Shown in pieces: positions 36,524 through 47,613 of a stretch of 64,000 bases of DNA. The DNA comes from an uncultured bacterium. Lineage in GTDB: Bacteria > Actinomycetota > Coriobacteriia > Coriobacteriales > Coriobacteriaceae. Every line of letters begins with the position of its first letter. Position 1 is the stretch's first letter. A program made the translations under genes and the position numbers. A model generated the notes under the pieces. It worked only from the letters and a program-made list of their open reading frames with translations, was not told the DNA's origin and did not search any database. The stretch covers positions 434,001-498,000 of the forward strand of contig CAJMKK010000001.1 of the NCBI GenBank assembly GCA_905214105.1, in the 5' to 3' direction.

Positions 36524-39500
36524 ATGCAGGTAGATTCCGCTCAGCAGCAGGGCCTTTACCGCCCCGAATTCGACCACGATGCATGTGGTATCGGCGCGCT
36601 TGCCGATATCAACGGTGAGCGCCATCACCAGATTCTGGACGACGCACTGTCCATTCTGGTCAACTTGGAGCACCGCGGCGGCACGGGACTCGAGAAGAAC
36701 ACCGGCGACGGCGCTGGCATCCTGTTCCAGGTTCCGCATCACTTTTTCCGTAAAGAGGCTCAAAAGTGCGGTCAGATTCTGCCGGCAGAGGGCGACTATG
36801 GCGTGGCCATGCTGTTCTTCCCGCAGGACGACAAGGGCGTAGAGGATGCCCGCCGCGTGTTTGAGGAGGGCTGTGCCGAGGCCGGCGTGCCGCTGCTCTT
36901 TTGGCGCGAGGTGCCCGTCGACCCGCACGACCTGGGCGAGACGGCCCGCGCCTGCATGCCCACTATCCTGCAGGCCTTCCTGGGCCGTCCGGACGACACG
37001 CCGGCAGGTGACGCCTTTGAGCGCCGCCTGTACGTGTGCCGCCGCACCATCGAGAAGAAGGCCGACGCCGAGTTTGCCCTGCGCGACAAGATCTTCTATG
37101 TGTGCTCCATGAGCTCGCGCACCATCGTGTACAAGGGCATGCTGGTCGCCACGCAGATGCGCCGCTTCTTCATCGACCTCAACGACGCCGCCGTCAAAAC
37201 GGCCGTGGCGCTCGTCCACTCGCGCTACTCCACCAACACCACGCCCAGCTGGGAGCGTGCGCACCCCAACCGCTTTATCATCCATAACGGCGAGATCAAC
37301 ACCCTCAAGGGCAACGTCAACTGGATTCGCGCCCGCGAACCCAACCTGTACAGCCCCGTGCTGCAGCACGATCTTGAGCGCGTGATGCCCATCATCAACC
37401 GCGAGGGTTCCGACTCCGCGATTCTGGACAACGTGCTCGAATTCTTGGTCATGAACGGTCGCCCGCTCACGCGTGCCGCGTCCATGTTGCTGCCCGAGCC
37501 GTGGGACCACAACGATAGCCTGAGTGAGGAGCGCCGCGCCTACGACGCTTACCAGTCCATGCTCATGGAGCCCTGGGACGGCCCGGCGGCCATCGCCTTT
37601 ACCGACGGTCGCACGCTGGGCGCCGCCCTCGACCGCAACGGCTTGCGCCCCGCCCGCTACTACGTGACGCGCGATGGCCGCTTTATGCTGGCAAGCGAGG
37701 TGGGCACCATCGAGGTGAGCCCCGAGAACATCCTGACGAGCGGCTGCCTGGGACCGGGCCAGATGCTCGAGGTCGATTTTGCCCGCGGCCGCGTGATCTA
37801 CAACGACGAGCTGCGCGCCCGCTATGCCAAGGAGAAGCCCTACCGCGACTGGATTGCCGAGGAGACACTGACCGTCGACGCGCTCGATGAGCCCGCCGCG
37901 CCCGCGCCCGCCGAGGATGCCGAGGTGCCCGCCGCCGTGCGCATGGCCAAGCTCGGCTATCACTGGGATGATGTTGACGAGGTCGTGCGCCCCATGGCCC
38001 AGCAGGGCAAGGCCCCGCTCGCCTCGATGGGTATCGATGCGCCGTTGGCCTGCCTGTCCAAGAAGACGCGTTCGTTCTTTGACTACTTCTATCAGCTGTT
38101 CGCCCAGGTCACGAATCCTCCGATCGATGCCCTGCGCGAGCATATGGTAACTTCGACCACGCTCTACCTGGGCAACCACGGCAACCTGCTTGAGGATTCC
38201 CGTACGGCCTGTCAGCTGGTGCGCTTGGAGCGCCCGTTGCTCAACGAGGAAGAGTTCGAACATATCTGTGCCATCGACCGCGTGGGCTTTAAGACCCGCC
38301 GGTTCCGTGCCGTGTACCGCCGCGACGCGGGTGAGGGCGCGCTGCAGGCTGCGCTCAAGCAGCTTGCCGAAGACGTCGAGGCTGCGGTTCGCGATGGCGT
38401 GAACATCGTGGTGCTGAGCGACCGTGCCGCTGCGGGCGAGGTGCCCGTGCCGTCGCTGCTCGCCGTGGGCTGCGTGCACAACCACCTGATCCGTGCTGGC
38501 GTGCGCACCTTTGCCGATATCGTGGTGGAGTGCGGTGACGCCGTGTCTCCGCACGACTTTGCGGCACTGGTGGGCTACTCCGCGAGCGGCATCTATCCGT
38601 ACAACGCACATGTCTGCATCCGCGATCTGGCGACACACGGCGACCTGGACGTGACGGCCGAGCAGGGCATCGCCAACTACAACAAGGCTGCGACCGCCGG
38701 CATCGTCTCCATCATGTCCAAGATGGGCATCTCCACGGTGCAGAGCTACCATTCGGCGCAGATCTTCGAGGCTGTGGGCTTTACGCCGGAGTTCGTCAAC
38801 GCGTACTTCGTCGGCACGGTGAGCCGTGTGGGCGGTATGGGTGTCGAGGACGTTGAGCGCGAGCAAAACGAGCGCTACGACGCCGCGCTCGCTATCCTTA
38901 AGAGCCCGGCTCCCGATCAGCTGCCCACGCTGGGTCTGACCAAGTGGCGCCCGCTCGGTGGCGAGGATCACCTGATCGACCCTCAGACTGTCTACCTGCT
39001 GCAGACCGCCTGCCGTGAGGACAGCTACGACACCTTTAAGGAGTACAGCGCCCGCCTGCACCGCACCGGCCGTGCCGTGCGTCTGCGCGACTTGCTCGAC
39101 TTTGATGCCAGCGGCCGCACGCCGGTTTCGCTCGACGAGGTCGAGCCCGCGCTCAACATCGTCCGCCGCTTTAACACCGGCGCCATGTCGTACGGCTCCA
39201 TCAGCAAGGAAGCACACGAGTGCATGGCCATCGCCATGAACCGCCTGCACGGCCGTTCCAACTCGGGCGAGGGCGGTGAGGATCCGCGTCGCGAGACCCC
39301 GCTGGCTAACGGTGATTCCAAGAACTCCGCGATCAAGCAGGTGGCAAGTGCGCGCTTTGGCGTGACGAGCCGCTACCTGTGCAGCGCCTTCGAGATTCAG
39401 ATCAAGATGGCCCAGGGCGCCAAGCCCGGCGAGGGTGGCCACCTGCCCGGCAAGAAGGTCTACCCCTGGATTGCCGAGGCCCGTCAGTCCACGCCCGGCA

Positions 39501-41245
39501 TCGGCCTGATCTCGCCTCCGCCGCACCACGACATCTACTCCATCGAGGACCTGGCAGAGCTGATCTTTGACCTTAAGAATGCCAACCCCGGCGCGCGCGT
39601 GTCGGTCAAGCTGGTCAGCGAGGCCGGCGTCGGCACCATCGCAACCGGTGTGGCCAAGGGCGCTGCCGACAAGATCTTGATCAGCGGCCACAATGGCGGC
39701 TCGGGTGCCGCGGCGCGCGATTCCATTTGGCATGCCGGCCTGCCGCTGGAGCTCGGCCTTGCCGAGGCCCAGCAGACGCTGCTGCAAAACGGCCTGCGCT
39801 CCCGCGTGGTGCTCGAGGCCGACGGCAAGCTCATGGACGGCACCGACGTTGCCGTCGCCTGCTTGCTGGGCGCCGAGGAGTTTGGCTTTGCGACCATGCC
39901 GCTCATCTCGATGGGCTGCCTCATGCAGCGTGACTGTCAGCAGGATACCTGCCCGGTCGGCATCGCCACGCAAAACTGCCGCCTGCGTCACGGCTTCCGC
40001 GGTAAGCCCGAGCACGTTGAGCACTTTATGCTCTTTGTGGCCGAGCAGCTGCGCGAGGTTATGGCGAGCCTGGGCTTCCGCACCGTCGATGAGATGGTTG
40101 GCCATCCCGAGTGTTTGTGCCAGATCGAGGTGCCGGGCAACCGCAAGGCTAACCTGCTGGATCTGTCGCCCGTGCTGGCAAGCGCGACCTGCGAGTTCGG
40201 TGCCCATATTCCGGGTGCCGACGGTCGCCACTTCCTGCCGCAGATGGCTGCCGACAGCGAGCTCGACAAGACGCTCGACTCCACGCTGTTTGTGCCCTAC
40301 ACGGCCAATGCCCGTGCGCACCTGCGCCCGATTCGTTTCCATGCCGACATCGCCAACGTTAACCGCTGCGTGGGCACCATTCTGGGCAATGCGGTGACCA
40401 AGGCGCATCCCGAGGGCCTGCCCGCCGGCTCCATCACCATCGATTGCGATGGTTCGGCCGGTCAGAGCTTTGGCGCCTTCCTGCCGCGCGGCATTACGCT
40501 CAACGTGTGCGGCGACGCCAACGACTACTTTGGCAAAGGCCTTTCGGGCGGCGAGGTGTCGGTGCGCCCCAACCCGCATGCGACCTATAAGTTCGACGAA
40601 AACATCATCGTGGGCAACGTTGCGTTCTTTGGCGCCACGAGCGGCCGTGGCTTCATCAACGGCCTGGCCGGCCAGCGCTTTGGCGTACGCAACTCCGGTG
40701 CCACCGTGGTGGTCGAGGGCTGCGGCAACCATGGCTGCGAGTACATGACGGGCGGTCTGGCGCTTATCCTGGGTGAGGTCGGGCAGAACTTCGCCGCCGG
40801 TATGACGGGCGGCGTGGCCTATGTCTTTGACCAGTACGGCACGCTCGATGCCCGCGTGAACCACGAGAGCGTTGAGCTTAAGGCCTCGACGGCCGGCGAG
40901 CTGGCACAGATTCGCGAGCTCATCCAAGAGCACGTGGACGCGACGCAGAGCCCGCGCGGCATCAAGCTGCTCTACAGCTTTGAGACGATGAGCAAGCACT
41001 TCGTGAAGGTCATTCCGACCGAGTACGAGCGTGTGCTGGCGATTGTCGCCGCCGCCGAGGCCGTCGGCAAGACGTATGCGCAGGCAGAGGAGCTGGCGTT
41101 TGACATCGTGACCGGTCGCGCGAGCGCTGCGGATGTCGCTCGCTTCGATGCTGCGGGCGGTGCTGCGGGCGGTGCTGCGGGCGGTGCTGCGGGCGCTGCG
41201 TCCGTGGCTGCCAGCCCTGTTGCTTCGACCAAGAAGGAGGCGTAA
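36524..41245 (+). CDS. gltB: Glutamate synthase large subunit
   Basis: A 1573-residue enzyme that makes two glutamates from glutamine and 2-oxoglutarate. A 20-residue propeptide precedes the glutaminase nucleophile Cys21 in DHDACGIGALAD. The FMN barrel includes MSYGSISKEAHECMAIAMNR and ISGHNGGSGAAARDS. The 3Fe-4S cluster ligands lie in CLMQRDCQQDTCPVG, and the C-terminal domain has the GxGxG repeats. The last 30 residues form an Ala/Gly tail coded by 12-bp tandem repeats, beyond the usual end of the family. CTAGGGGAGG precedes the ATG. gltD starts 6 bases after its stop. Confidence 0.96.
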   Translation: MQVDSAQQQGLYRPEFDHDACGIGALADINGERHHQILDDALSILVNLEHRGGTGLEKNTGDGAGILFQVPHHFFRKEAQKCGQILPAEGDYGVAMLFFPQDDKGVEDARRVFEEGCAEAGVPLLFWREVPVDPHDLGETARACMPTILQAFLGRPDDTPAGDAFERRLYVCRRTIEKKADAEFALRDKIFYVCSMSSRTIVYKGMLVATQMRRFFIDLNDAAVKTAVALVHSRYSTNTTPSWERAHPNRFIIHNGEINTLKGNVNWIRAREPNLYSPVLQHDLERVMPIINREGSDSAILDNVLEFLVMNGRPLTRAASMLLPEPWDHNDSLSEERRAYDAYQSMLMEPWDGPAAIAFTDGRTLGAALDRNGLRPARYYVTRDGRFMLASEVGTIEVSPENILTSGCLGPGQMLEVDFARGRVIYNDELRARYAKEKPYRDWIAEETLTVDALDEPAAPAPAEDAEVPAAVRMAKLGYHWDDVDEVVRPMAQQGKAPLASMGIDAPLACLSKKTRSFFDYFYQLFAQVTNPPIDALREHMVTSTTLYLGNHGNLLEDSRTACQLVRLERPLLNEEEFEHICAIDRVGFKTRRFRAVYRRDAGEGALQAALKQLAEDVEAAVRDGVNIVVLSDRAAAGEVPVPSLLAVGCVHNHLIRAGVRTFADIVVECGDAVSPHDFAALVGYSASGIYPYNAHVCIRDLATHGDLDVTAEQGIANYNKAATAGIVSIMSKMGISTVQSYHSAQIFEAVGFTPEFVNAYFVGTVSRVGGMGVEDVEREQNERYDAALAILKSPAPDQLPTLGLTKWRPLGGEDHLIDPQTVYLLQTACREDSYDTFKEYSARLHRTGRAVRLRDLLDFDASGRTPVSLDEVEPALNIVRRFNTGAMSYGSISKEAHECMAIAMNRLHGRSNSGEGGEDPRRETPLANGDSKNSAIKQVASARFGVTSRYLCSAFEIQIKMAQGAKPGEGGHLPGKKVYPWIAEARQSTPGIGLISPPPHHDIYSIEDLAELIFDLKNANPGARVSVKLVSEAGVGTIATGVAKGAADKILISGHNGGSGAAARDSIWHAGLPLELGLAEAQQTLLQNGLRSRVVLEADGKLMDGTDVAVACLLGAEEFGFATMPLISMGCLMQRDCQQDTCPVGIATQNCRLRHGFRGKPEHVEHFMLFVAEQLREVMASLGFRTVDEMVGHPECLCQIEVPGNRKANLLDLSPVLASATCEFGAHIPGADGRHFLPQMAADSELDKTLDSTLFVPYTANARAHLRPIRFHADIANVNRCVGTILGNAVTKAHPEGLPAGSITIDCDGSAGQSFGAFLPRGITLNVCGDANDYFGKGLSGGEVSVRPNPHATYKFDENIIVGNVAFFGATSGRGFINGLAGQRFGVRNSGATVVVEGCGNHGCEYMTGGLALILGEVGQNFAAGMTGGVAYVFDQYGTLDARVNHESVELKASTAGELAQIRELIQEHVDATQSPRGIKLLYSFETMSKHFVKVIPTEYERVLAIVAAAEAVGKTYAQAEELAFDIVTGRASAADVARFDAAGGAAGGAAGGAAGAASVAASPVASTKKEA
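41150..41197 (+). repeat. 12-bp tandem repeat within gltB 3' end
   Basis: Four units of GCTGCGGGCGGT, the last with one change, encode AAGG repeats. Unit length is a multiple of three, so copy-number change would keep the frame. Confidence 0.92.
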
Positions 41246-41250
41246 GTGCC

Positions 41251-42732
<1,482 letters not shown>

Positions 42733-42749
42733 AGTAGTCATTTAAGAAC

Positions 42750-42789
42750 GTCCCCAATGACTAGCCTTTTTTGTCTAGTCGTTGGGGAC
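42750..42789. terminator. Long hairpin after gltD
   Basis: GTCCCCAATGACTAG (42750-42764) is inverted at 42775-42789 with one mismatch; the T-run lies in the loop. Probable terminator or palindromic repeat. Bases 42790-43084 hold no gene or other feature I can recognise. Confidence 0.6.
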
Positions 42790-43084
42790 ACTCTTTGCGA
42801 GCAATTTGCTCGTTTGTCGACGTGCGGGTGTTCATTTGTCGACTTCTTGGGCTGTGGTCACCTGTTGTTTCTGTGGTGGCTGCGGGCATCTGGCTCAAAA
42901 GGGCGGGTTGGCCGTCGATGTTTACCTGCGGTTTTGTTGCGGCGCGCATTTTCGGTCAAGCTTTTCGTCAAGTGTTTGGTCAGCATCTGGTTTGCAGCCG
43001 GAGGCCTTTTTTGCCCGCGCTGGTCGTGGCTGCCCACTCTCCTCGTAAGCTCAAATTGAGGTCCATCAGTTTGAGGAGGATGCC

Positions 43085-43792
43085 ATGACTGACCACGCTT
43101 TTGACCGAGCAGAGCTGGCTGAAGCCGTCGGCAACGATATTGCCGACATGGCTCACTTTTGGATGCTGCGGAAGTTTCAATTCCTGGAGCCGGCGCGCGA
43201 ACAGTTCGAGGTCATTGTCGACCCGTGGCTCAGCTATTGCGAGGGGCCTTCTCAAAACGAAATCATGGCCTACAACATGGCGTTTACCGATTGGCTGCTC
43301 TTCGAGCGCCCCTATCGCCATGGCAAAACGCTGCTCGAGCTATATGTTGACGAGCCGCCGGCATCGCTTTCGCCTGCCTCGCTCAAGCGGCTCGAGCAGG
43401 TACGCGACACGCAGTATTTCTCGCGCTTTGGCATTTTGGACAAGAATCCTGCGTCCGGCATGGTCGTGCTGAAGGACACGCGCACCGATCATCGCTTTGA
43501 TGTCTACGACCCGCATATCGTGCAGAAGGAGCATTGGAACGACGGCGCGATTGCGGTGCGCCTCGCCTGCGTCGACGATGTCTGGCTTACGGCGGGACAG
43601 CTCTACCTGTATGACATCGCGCGCCTGAACGACACGGCGGTCGACGGACCGGGTGCGGTGCATCCCGAGGATCTGCAGGACGGCTTTGACACCTCGTGCA
43701 TCAGCTTCTTCTTGCGTCTGGTCCGCGACATCATGGGCGCCCAGGGGCGGTACGTAAAGTCGCTCAACATCTACGAGCAGGAGTGGGAGTAG
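43085..43792 (+). CDS. Conserved hypothetical protein
   Basis: A 235-residue soluble, acidic protein without signal peptide or membrane segments. It is rich in aromatic residues, for example FTDWLLFERPYRHGKTLLEL and FDTSCISFFLRLVRDIMG. I do not recognise the family. The initiation region TTTGAGGAGGATGCC before the ATG and consistent GC-rich third positions support a real gene. Neighbours are gltD and a repeat-flanked AbiEi-like gene, which give no clear role. Confidence 0.7.
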   Translation: MTDHAFDRAELAEAVGNDIADMAHFWMLRKFQFLEPAREQFEVIVDPWLSYCEGPSQNEIMAYNMAFTDWLLFERPYRHGKTLLELYVDEPPASLSPASLKRLEQVRDTQYFSRFGILDKNPASGMVVLKDTRTDHRFDVYDPHIVQKEHWNDGAIAVRLACVDDVWLTAGQLYLYDIARLNDTAVDGPGAVHPEDLQDGFDTSCISFFLRLVRDIMGAQGRYVKSLNIYEQEWE

Positions 43793-43827
43793 GGGATGGG
43801 CTGTCGCAGCGCCGCCGCGTGTCTATT

Positions 43828-43886
43828 TGTCTCGATCTGTAACGTTTAGGGACCTGGAGAACGTCTACCCGTTACAGATCAAGACA
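43828..43886. repeat. Hairpin repeat family A, unit 7
   Basis: Left arm TCTCGATCTGTAACG and right arm CGTTACAGATCAAGACA: the loop-closing base pair has changed on both sides together. It directly precedes the start region of the AbiEi-like gene. Confidence 0.9.
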
Positions 43887-43905
43887 TTTGTCAGCGGAGG
43901 CAACG

Positions 43906-44982
43906 GTGGCGATGGTCCATTTGTCCGATGTGGTGGTGATGGAAGTGTCTAATACCGTTTTCAAACACAAGCATGCAGCACGTAACACCTTGGCGCGGAA
44001 CAGGATGCTCGCGCGGCTCACGGAGGCGACCGAGCAAGGTGCACTGCTCGCAACGCATGACAATGCCGAGCTCATGTGGCTACGACGCCATGTTGGAACC
44101 GACGATATCGCGGAGCCCGAGCCGTACCTGTTCTGTTTTCAGCATGATTGGGATGCATTGACGCCGGCGGAGCGAGCGCTGAGGACTATCAAAGGGCTTG
44201 CGGAGTTTCATCCCGATTGGGCGTTTTGGGGCTATGACGCGGCGCTTTTGTGGGGTCTGGAGGTGCCGAATGATCTGCTCGGGCCACGATATCTTGTTAA
44301 GACGGGTTGCTCGGTGCCGCTGAGTGCAGGATGTCGGCTGTTGCGTCCGCAGGCGGCGGGTGCACTTGAACAAGCCGACGGCGTGCAGGTGACGTCGTTT
44401 TGGCGCACGGTGGAGGATTGCTTGCTGCGTGCGCCGTTTTCGTACGGGTTGGCGATTGCCGATTCTGCACTGCGGGCGAAAGGCGTATCACGTTGGGATT
44501 TGTGCGAGCGCCTCCGCGCCGATTGCGAGGGCAGGCGAGGGTATCGCAGGGCACAGGTGATTGCGTCGTATGCGGACGGGCTGTCCGAAAACGGCGGCGA
44601 GTCTCGGTTCCGAGCGTTCTTTATTGCGTACGGCTTTCCGGTTCCGGAGCTGCAGGTGGAGTTTCGCGATCCGCTCGATTCGAGCCAGGTGTTTCGGGTT
44701 GATTATTTCTGGAGGCTCGAGGATGGGACATGTGTCATCGGCGAGCTCGACGGGAAGGGAAAGTATACCCTGCAGGATGGTGGGGATCGGGGGTCGGTCG
44801 ACCCATTCGTGGCAGAACGTCAGCGAGAGTCCCATCTGACGATGCTCGGGCACAAGGTGCTTCGGTTTACGTTTGATGAACTCAAGAACCCGGGGAAGCT
44901 GGCTGAAAAGATGAGACTGGCGGGAATTCCACAGCGGGCCGATCTGGCTGAGGAATGGAGACGCCAGTGGTATGGGCGCTAA
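43906..44982 (+). CDS. AbiEi/DUF559-like protein with PD-(D/E)xK-type fold
   Basis: A 358-residue protein. Residues 1-150 resemble AbiEi-type antitoxin regions as found in actinobacteria (ALLWGLEVPND and a conserved Arg/Lys-rich start). Residues 215-345 end in FRVDYFWRLEDGTCVIGELD followed by GKGKY, and HKVLRFTFDEL, the pattern of DUF559/Vsr-like nuclease folds. Such proteins are common in actinobacteria and often annotated as type IV antitoxin relatives; no AbiEii toxin is adjacent. The GTG at 43906 is 5 bases after GGAGG; an ATG at 43912 is an alternative. Hairpin repeats lie on both sides, 20 and 40 bases away. Confidence 0.65.
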   Translation: MAMVHLSDVVVMEVSNTVFKHKHAARNTLARNRMLARLTEATEQGALLATHDNAELMWLRRHVGTDDIAEPEPYLFCFQHDWDALTPAERALRTIKGLAEFHPDWAFWGYDAALLWGLEVPNDLLGPRYLVKTGCSVPLSAGCRLLRPQAAGALEQADGVQVTSFWRTVEDCLLRAPFSYGLAIADSALRAKGVSRWDLCERLRADCEGRRGYRRAQVIASYADGLSENGGESRFRAFFIAYGFPVPELQVEFRDPLDSSQVFRVDYFWRLEDGTCVIGELDGKGKYTLQDGGDRGSVDPFVAERQRESHLTMLGHKVLRFTFDELKNPGKLAEKMRLAGIPQRADLAEEWRRQWYGR

Positions 44983-45022
44983 GGGGTGCAACTGACGCGA
45001 ATGTGGTTGTTCCTGCCGAGTT

Positions 45023-45081
45023 TGTCTCGATCTGTAACGTTTAGAAGTTGTTTGAGTTCGTAATTGTTACAGATCGAGACA
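45023..45081. repeat. Hairpin repeat family A, unit 8
   Basis: Arms GTCTCGATCTGTAAC and GTTACAGATCGAGAC are perfect; the loop is TTTAGAAGTTG and onward. It lies between the AbiEi-like gene and the amidohydrolase. Confidence 0.9.
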
Positions 45082-45229
45082 TTCCCCTGATGTTGCTGGG
45101 GTGGGGCTGCAACGTATTTCGTCCCCCACATCCCCTCTTCCCTCCGTTAACCGATATGCTCGACTTTAGGTCGCTGCATTAGGTGATAATGGACAAATGT
45201 TCAAGTTAATCGTGAGGGAGGAGCTCGAT

Positions 45230-46600
45230 ATGGCGTCTGCCGATCGTTCCACGTTGTTTATCAATGCGACCATTCTGGATGGTTCGGAGCATATGGAGCC
45301 GCAACCCGATATGGCCGTGGCCGTTGAGCGCGGTGTCATCACGTGGATGGGGCCGAGTGCTGTGGCGCAGGCGCCTGCGGGTGCCGAGGTTATCGACCTG
45401 GCAGGTGCGTATCTCATGCCAGGCCTCATCAATATGCATGTGCATCTGTACGGTTCGGGCAAGCCGGTTTCGGCGGGCGATGCGGGCGCGCTGATGAAGA
45501 AGCTCGATAATCCCGTGGGGCGCGCCATCGTGCGCTACATTCTTAAGGGCAGCGCCCAACAACAACTGGCAAGTGGCGTGACCACGGTGCGCGGCGCGGG
45601 CGACCCGTTGTTTGCCGATCTTGCCGTGCGCGACGCTATCGACGCCGGCAAGTATCAGGGTCCTCGCCTGGTGGCGCCGGGAACGGGCGTCACGGTGCCG
45701 GGCGGCCATGGTGCGGGCTTGTTCGCCCAGGTGGCCAACAGTCCCGCCGAAGCGGCCGAACAGGTGCGCGACCTGTATGCGCGCGGTGCCGACGTCATCA
45801 AGCTGTTCGTGACGGGCGGCGTGTTCGACGCTACCGAGGTGGGCGAGCCGGGTGTGCTGCGTATGCCGGTCGAGGTTGCCGCGGCGGCGTGCAAGGCGGC
45901 GCACGAGGTGGGCCTGCCGGTTATGGCCCATGTCGAGAGCACCGAAGGCGTGAAGGCTGCGCTTCAGGCCGGCGTCGATACGATCGAGCACGGCGCTCCG
46001 TTGACACCCGAAATCTTGGAGCTGTATCGTGGCGCCGCGGGCACACAGCTCGAGGGGCGTGCGCCGAGTGTGACCTGCACTATCAGCCCGGCGCTGCCGT
46101 TTGTATTGCTCGACCCGGAAAAGACCCATTCGACCGATACGCAAAAGAAGAACGGCGACATCGTGTGCTCGGGCATCATCGAGAGCGCCCGTGCCGCACT
46201 GGAAGCTGGCGTTAAGGTGGGCCTTGGCACGGACTCGAGCTGCCCGTTCGTGACGCAGTACGACATGTGGCGTGAGGTGGCCTATTTTGCCAAGTATGTC
46301 GGCGTGAGCAACGCCTTCGCGCTGCACACGGCCACGCAGGTCAATGCTGAGCTGCTGGGGCTGGGCGGCGAGACCGGCACGATCGAGTGCGGCAAGGCCG
46401 CCGATATCCTGGTGACGCGCAAGAATCCGCTCGATGACCTGTGCGCACTGCGTGAGCCGATGCACGTGATGTGCCGTGGTGATCTGGTGCGCAAACTCAA
46501 GGTGAAGCGTATTCCCGAGGTGGACGCCGAGCTCGACACGATTATGGCCATGCCTGCCGAGGCGTTGGCCGAGGAGCTTGCCCGCGACGGCGTGGCGTAA
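45230..46600 (+). CDS. Metal-dependent amidohydrolase, imidazolonepropionase/prolidase-like
   Basis: A 456-residue TIM-barrel hydrolase. The metal ligands are seen in MHVHLYG (after the VIDLAGAYLMPGLIN strand), a Lys in DVIKLFVTGGV that is probably carboxylated, HVES, IEHG and LGTDSS. This set marks the subgroup often annotated imidazolonepropionase-like, which includes Xaa-Pro dipeptidases and other hydrolases, so the substrate cannot be named. No signal peptide. The ATG at 45230 follows GAGGGAGGAG. It is monocistronic, with a bidirectional terminator downstream. Confidence 0.85.
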   Translation: MASADRSTLFINATILDGSEHMEPQPDMAVAVERGVITWMGPSAVAQAPAGAEVIDLAGAYLMPGLINMHVHLYGSGKPVSAGDAGALMKKLDNPVGRAIVRYILKGSAQQQLASGVTTVRGAGDPLFADLAVRDAIDAGKYQGPRLVAPGTGVTVPGGHGAGLFAQVANSPAEAAEQVRDLYARGADVIKLFVTGGVFDATEVGEPGVLRMPVEVAAAACKAAHEVGLPVMAHVESTEGVKAALQAGVDTIEHGAPLTPEILELYRGAAGTQLEGRAPSVTCTISPALPFVLLDPEKTHSTDTQKKNGDIVCSGIIESARAALEAGVKVGLGTDSSCPFVTQYDMWREVAYFAKYVGVSNAFALHTATQVNAELLGLGGETGTIECGKAADILVTRKNPLDDLCALREPMHVMCRGDLVRKLKVKRIPEVDAELDTIMAMPAEALAEELARDGVA

Positions 46601-46651
46601 GCGTGCGATATGACGATGCGACAAAGGGGCAATCCCTTTGTCATAATCAAA

Positions 46652-46689
46652 AAAGCCGAGGTCTCAGTGCGAGGCCTCGGCTTTATTTT
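46652..46689. terminator. Bidirectional terminator between convergent genes
   Basis: AAAGCCGAGG (46652-46661) pairs with CCTCGGCTTT (46675-46684), with T-runs on both strands. It serves the amidohydrolase and the minus-strand gene at 46707. Confidence 0.88.
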
Positions 46690-46706
46690 GTCCCATGGTA
46701 TGGCGG

Positions 46707-47180
46707 CTATGAGCGTGTCTCCATCTTGGCGTGGCACTTGGGGCAGGTGACGCGGATCTTGCCCTTGCCCTTGGGGACGGAGAGCATCTGGCCGCAGTTG
46801 GGGCACTTGAGGTATGCCGTGGTCTTGCGACCCTTCCACATCTTCTTGGCCGTGCGCTTGGCACGCTCAAAGTCTTCCTTACTGGTGCCGGCTGCGCGTG
46901 AGGTGCTAGCCGCTGCAGCGCCGCCGCCCAAGCTGGCGACGAACTTGCCCAAGCCGGGAACATTGGCGGTCGTGGCGACAAAGGCCTCGTTCTCCTTGCG
47001 ACGTGCATCGATATTTTTGGACAGGCCGCGCAGCACGCCAATCACGATTACGGCGATGGCGATCCAGCTGAGCCACTGGATACGAGCCATCGAACCGATC
47101 ACGGCGATGATAATGCCTGCGAAGCCCATCACGATGGTGAGTTCGTCAGCGCCATTGCGGCCCTTCATAAAGTCATTCAT
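46707..47180 (-). CDS. Small membrane protein with C-terminal zinc ribbon
   Basis: A 157-residue protein. Two transmembrane segments lie at about residues 13-31 and 36-52, followed by an Ala-rich linker and a zinc ribbon with CPNCGQMLSVPKGKGK and CPKCHAKMETRS. The architecture recurs in Coriobacteria and Firmicutes with no assigned role. The start ATG at 47180 has GAAAGGCAATTTGC upstream. Confidence 0.75.
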   Translation of the reverse strand: MNDFMKGRNGADELTIVMGFAGIIIAVIGSMARIQWLSWIAIAVIVIGVLRGLSKNIDARRKENEAFVATTANVPGLGKFVASLGGGAAAASTSRAAGTSKEDFERAKRTAKKMWKGRKTTAYLKCPNCGQMLSVPKGKGKIRVTCPKCHAKMETRS

Positions 47181-47235
47181 GCAAATTGCCTTTCATTCGA
47201 TATGCCGCACGCCTTTATACCCGATTTAGAGCAAG

Positions 47236-47282
47236 GGGGACAGGTTAATCTGCACCAATGTGGTGCAAACGTACCTGTCCCC
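47236..47282. repeat. Palindromic intergenic repeat, family C-related
   Basis: GGGGACAGGT (47236-47245) is inverted at 47273-47282, with inner TGCACCA/TGGTGCA arms. Similar in wording to 10154-10220 but with the order of arms exchanged. Confidence 0.75.
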
Positions 47283-47292
47283 AATGCCCCAA

Positions 47293-47565
47293 TTACTTGG
47301 AGAGCTTGTCGACGACGCGTTCGATCTCGGCGAGCTTGGCGGCTTTGAGGTCTTCGTCGCCCGATTCGATTGCCGAAGTCACGCAGCCCTCGATATGCGC
47401 CTTGAGCACGTCGGCGTTAATGCGCGCGAGGAGCGCCTGTGTAGCCATGAGCTGTGTGGAAATATCGACGCAATAGCGGTCCTCATCGACCATCCGCAAG
47501 ATGCCGTCGATCTGGCCGCGTGCCGTCTTGAGCATGCGGGTCACCGATTTGTGGTCTGCCATCAT
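47293..47565 (-). CDS. csoR: Copper-sensing repressor, CsoR family
   Basis: A 90-residue all-helical repressor. The Cu(I) ligands form the C-H-C set: Cys32 in RYCVDIS, and His57 and Cys61 in KAHIEGC. LKTARGQIDGILRMVDED is the DNA-contacting helix region. It is the last gene of copA-copZ-csoR and should bind the GC-rich palindrome at 50384-50400, releasing it when Cu(I) rises. Full length. Confidence 0.93.
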   Translation of the reverse strand: MMADHKSVTRMLKTARGQIDGILRMVDEDRYCVDISTQLMATQALLARINADVLKAHIEGCVTSAIESGDEDLKAAKLAEIERVVDKLSK

Positions 47566-47613
47566 GGCGGGTCCTCGTTTCTGGTCGATGGGGTCGAATG
47601 CTTCTGGTAGCTG

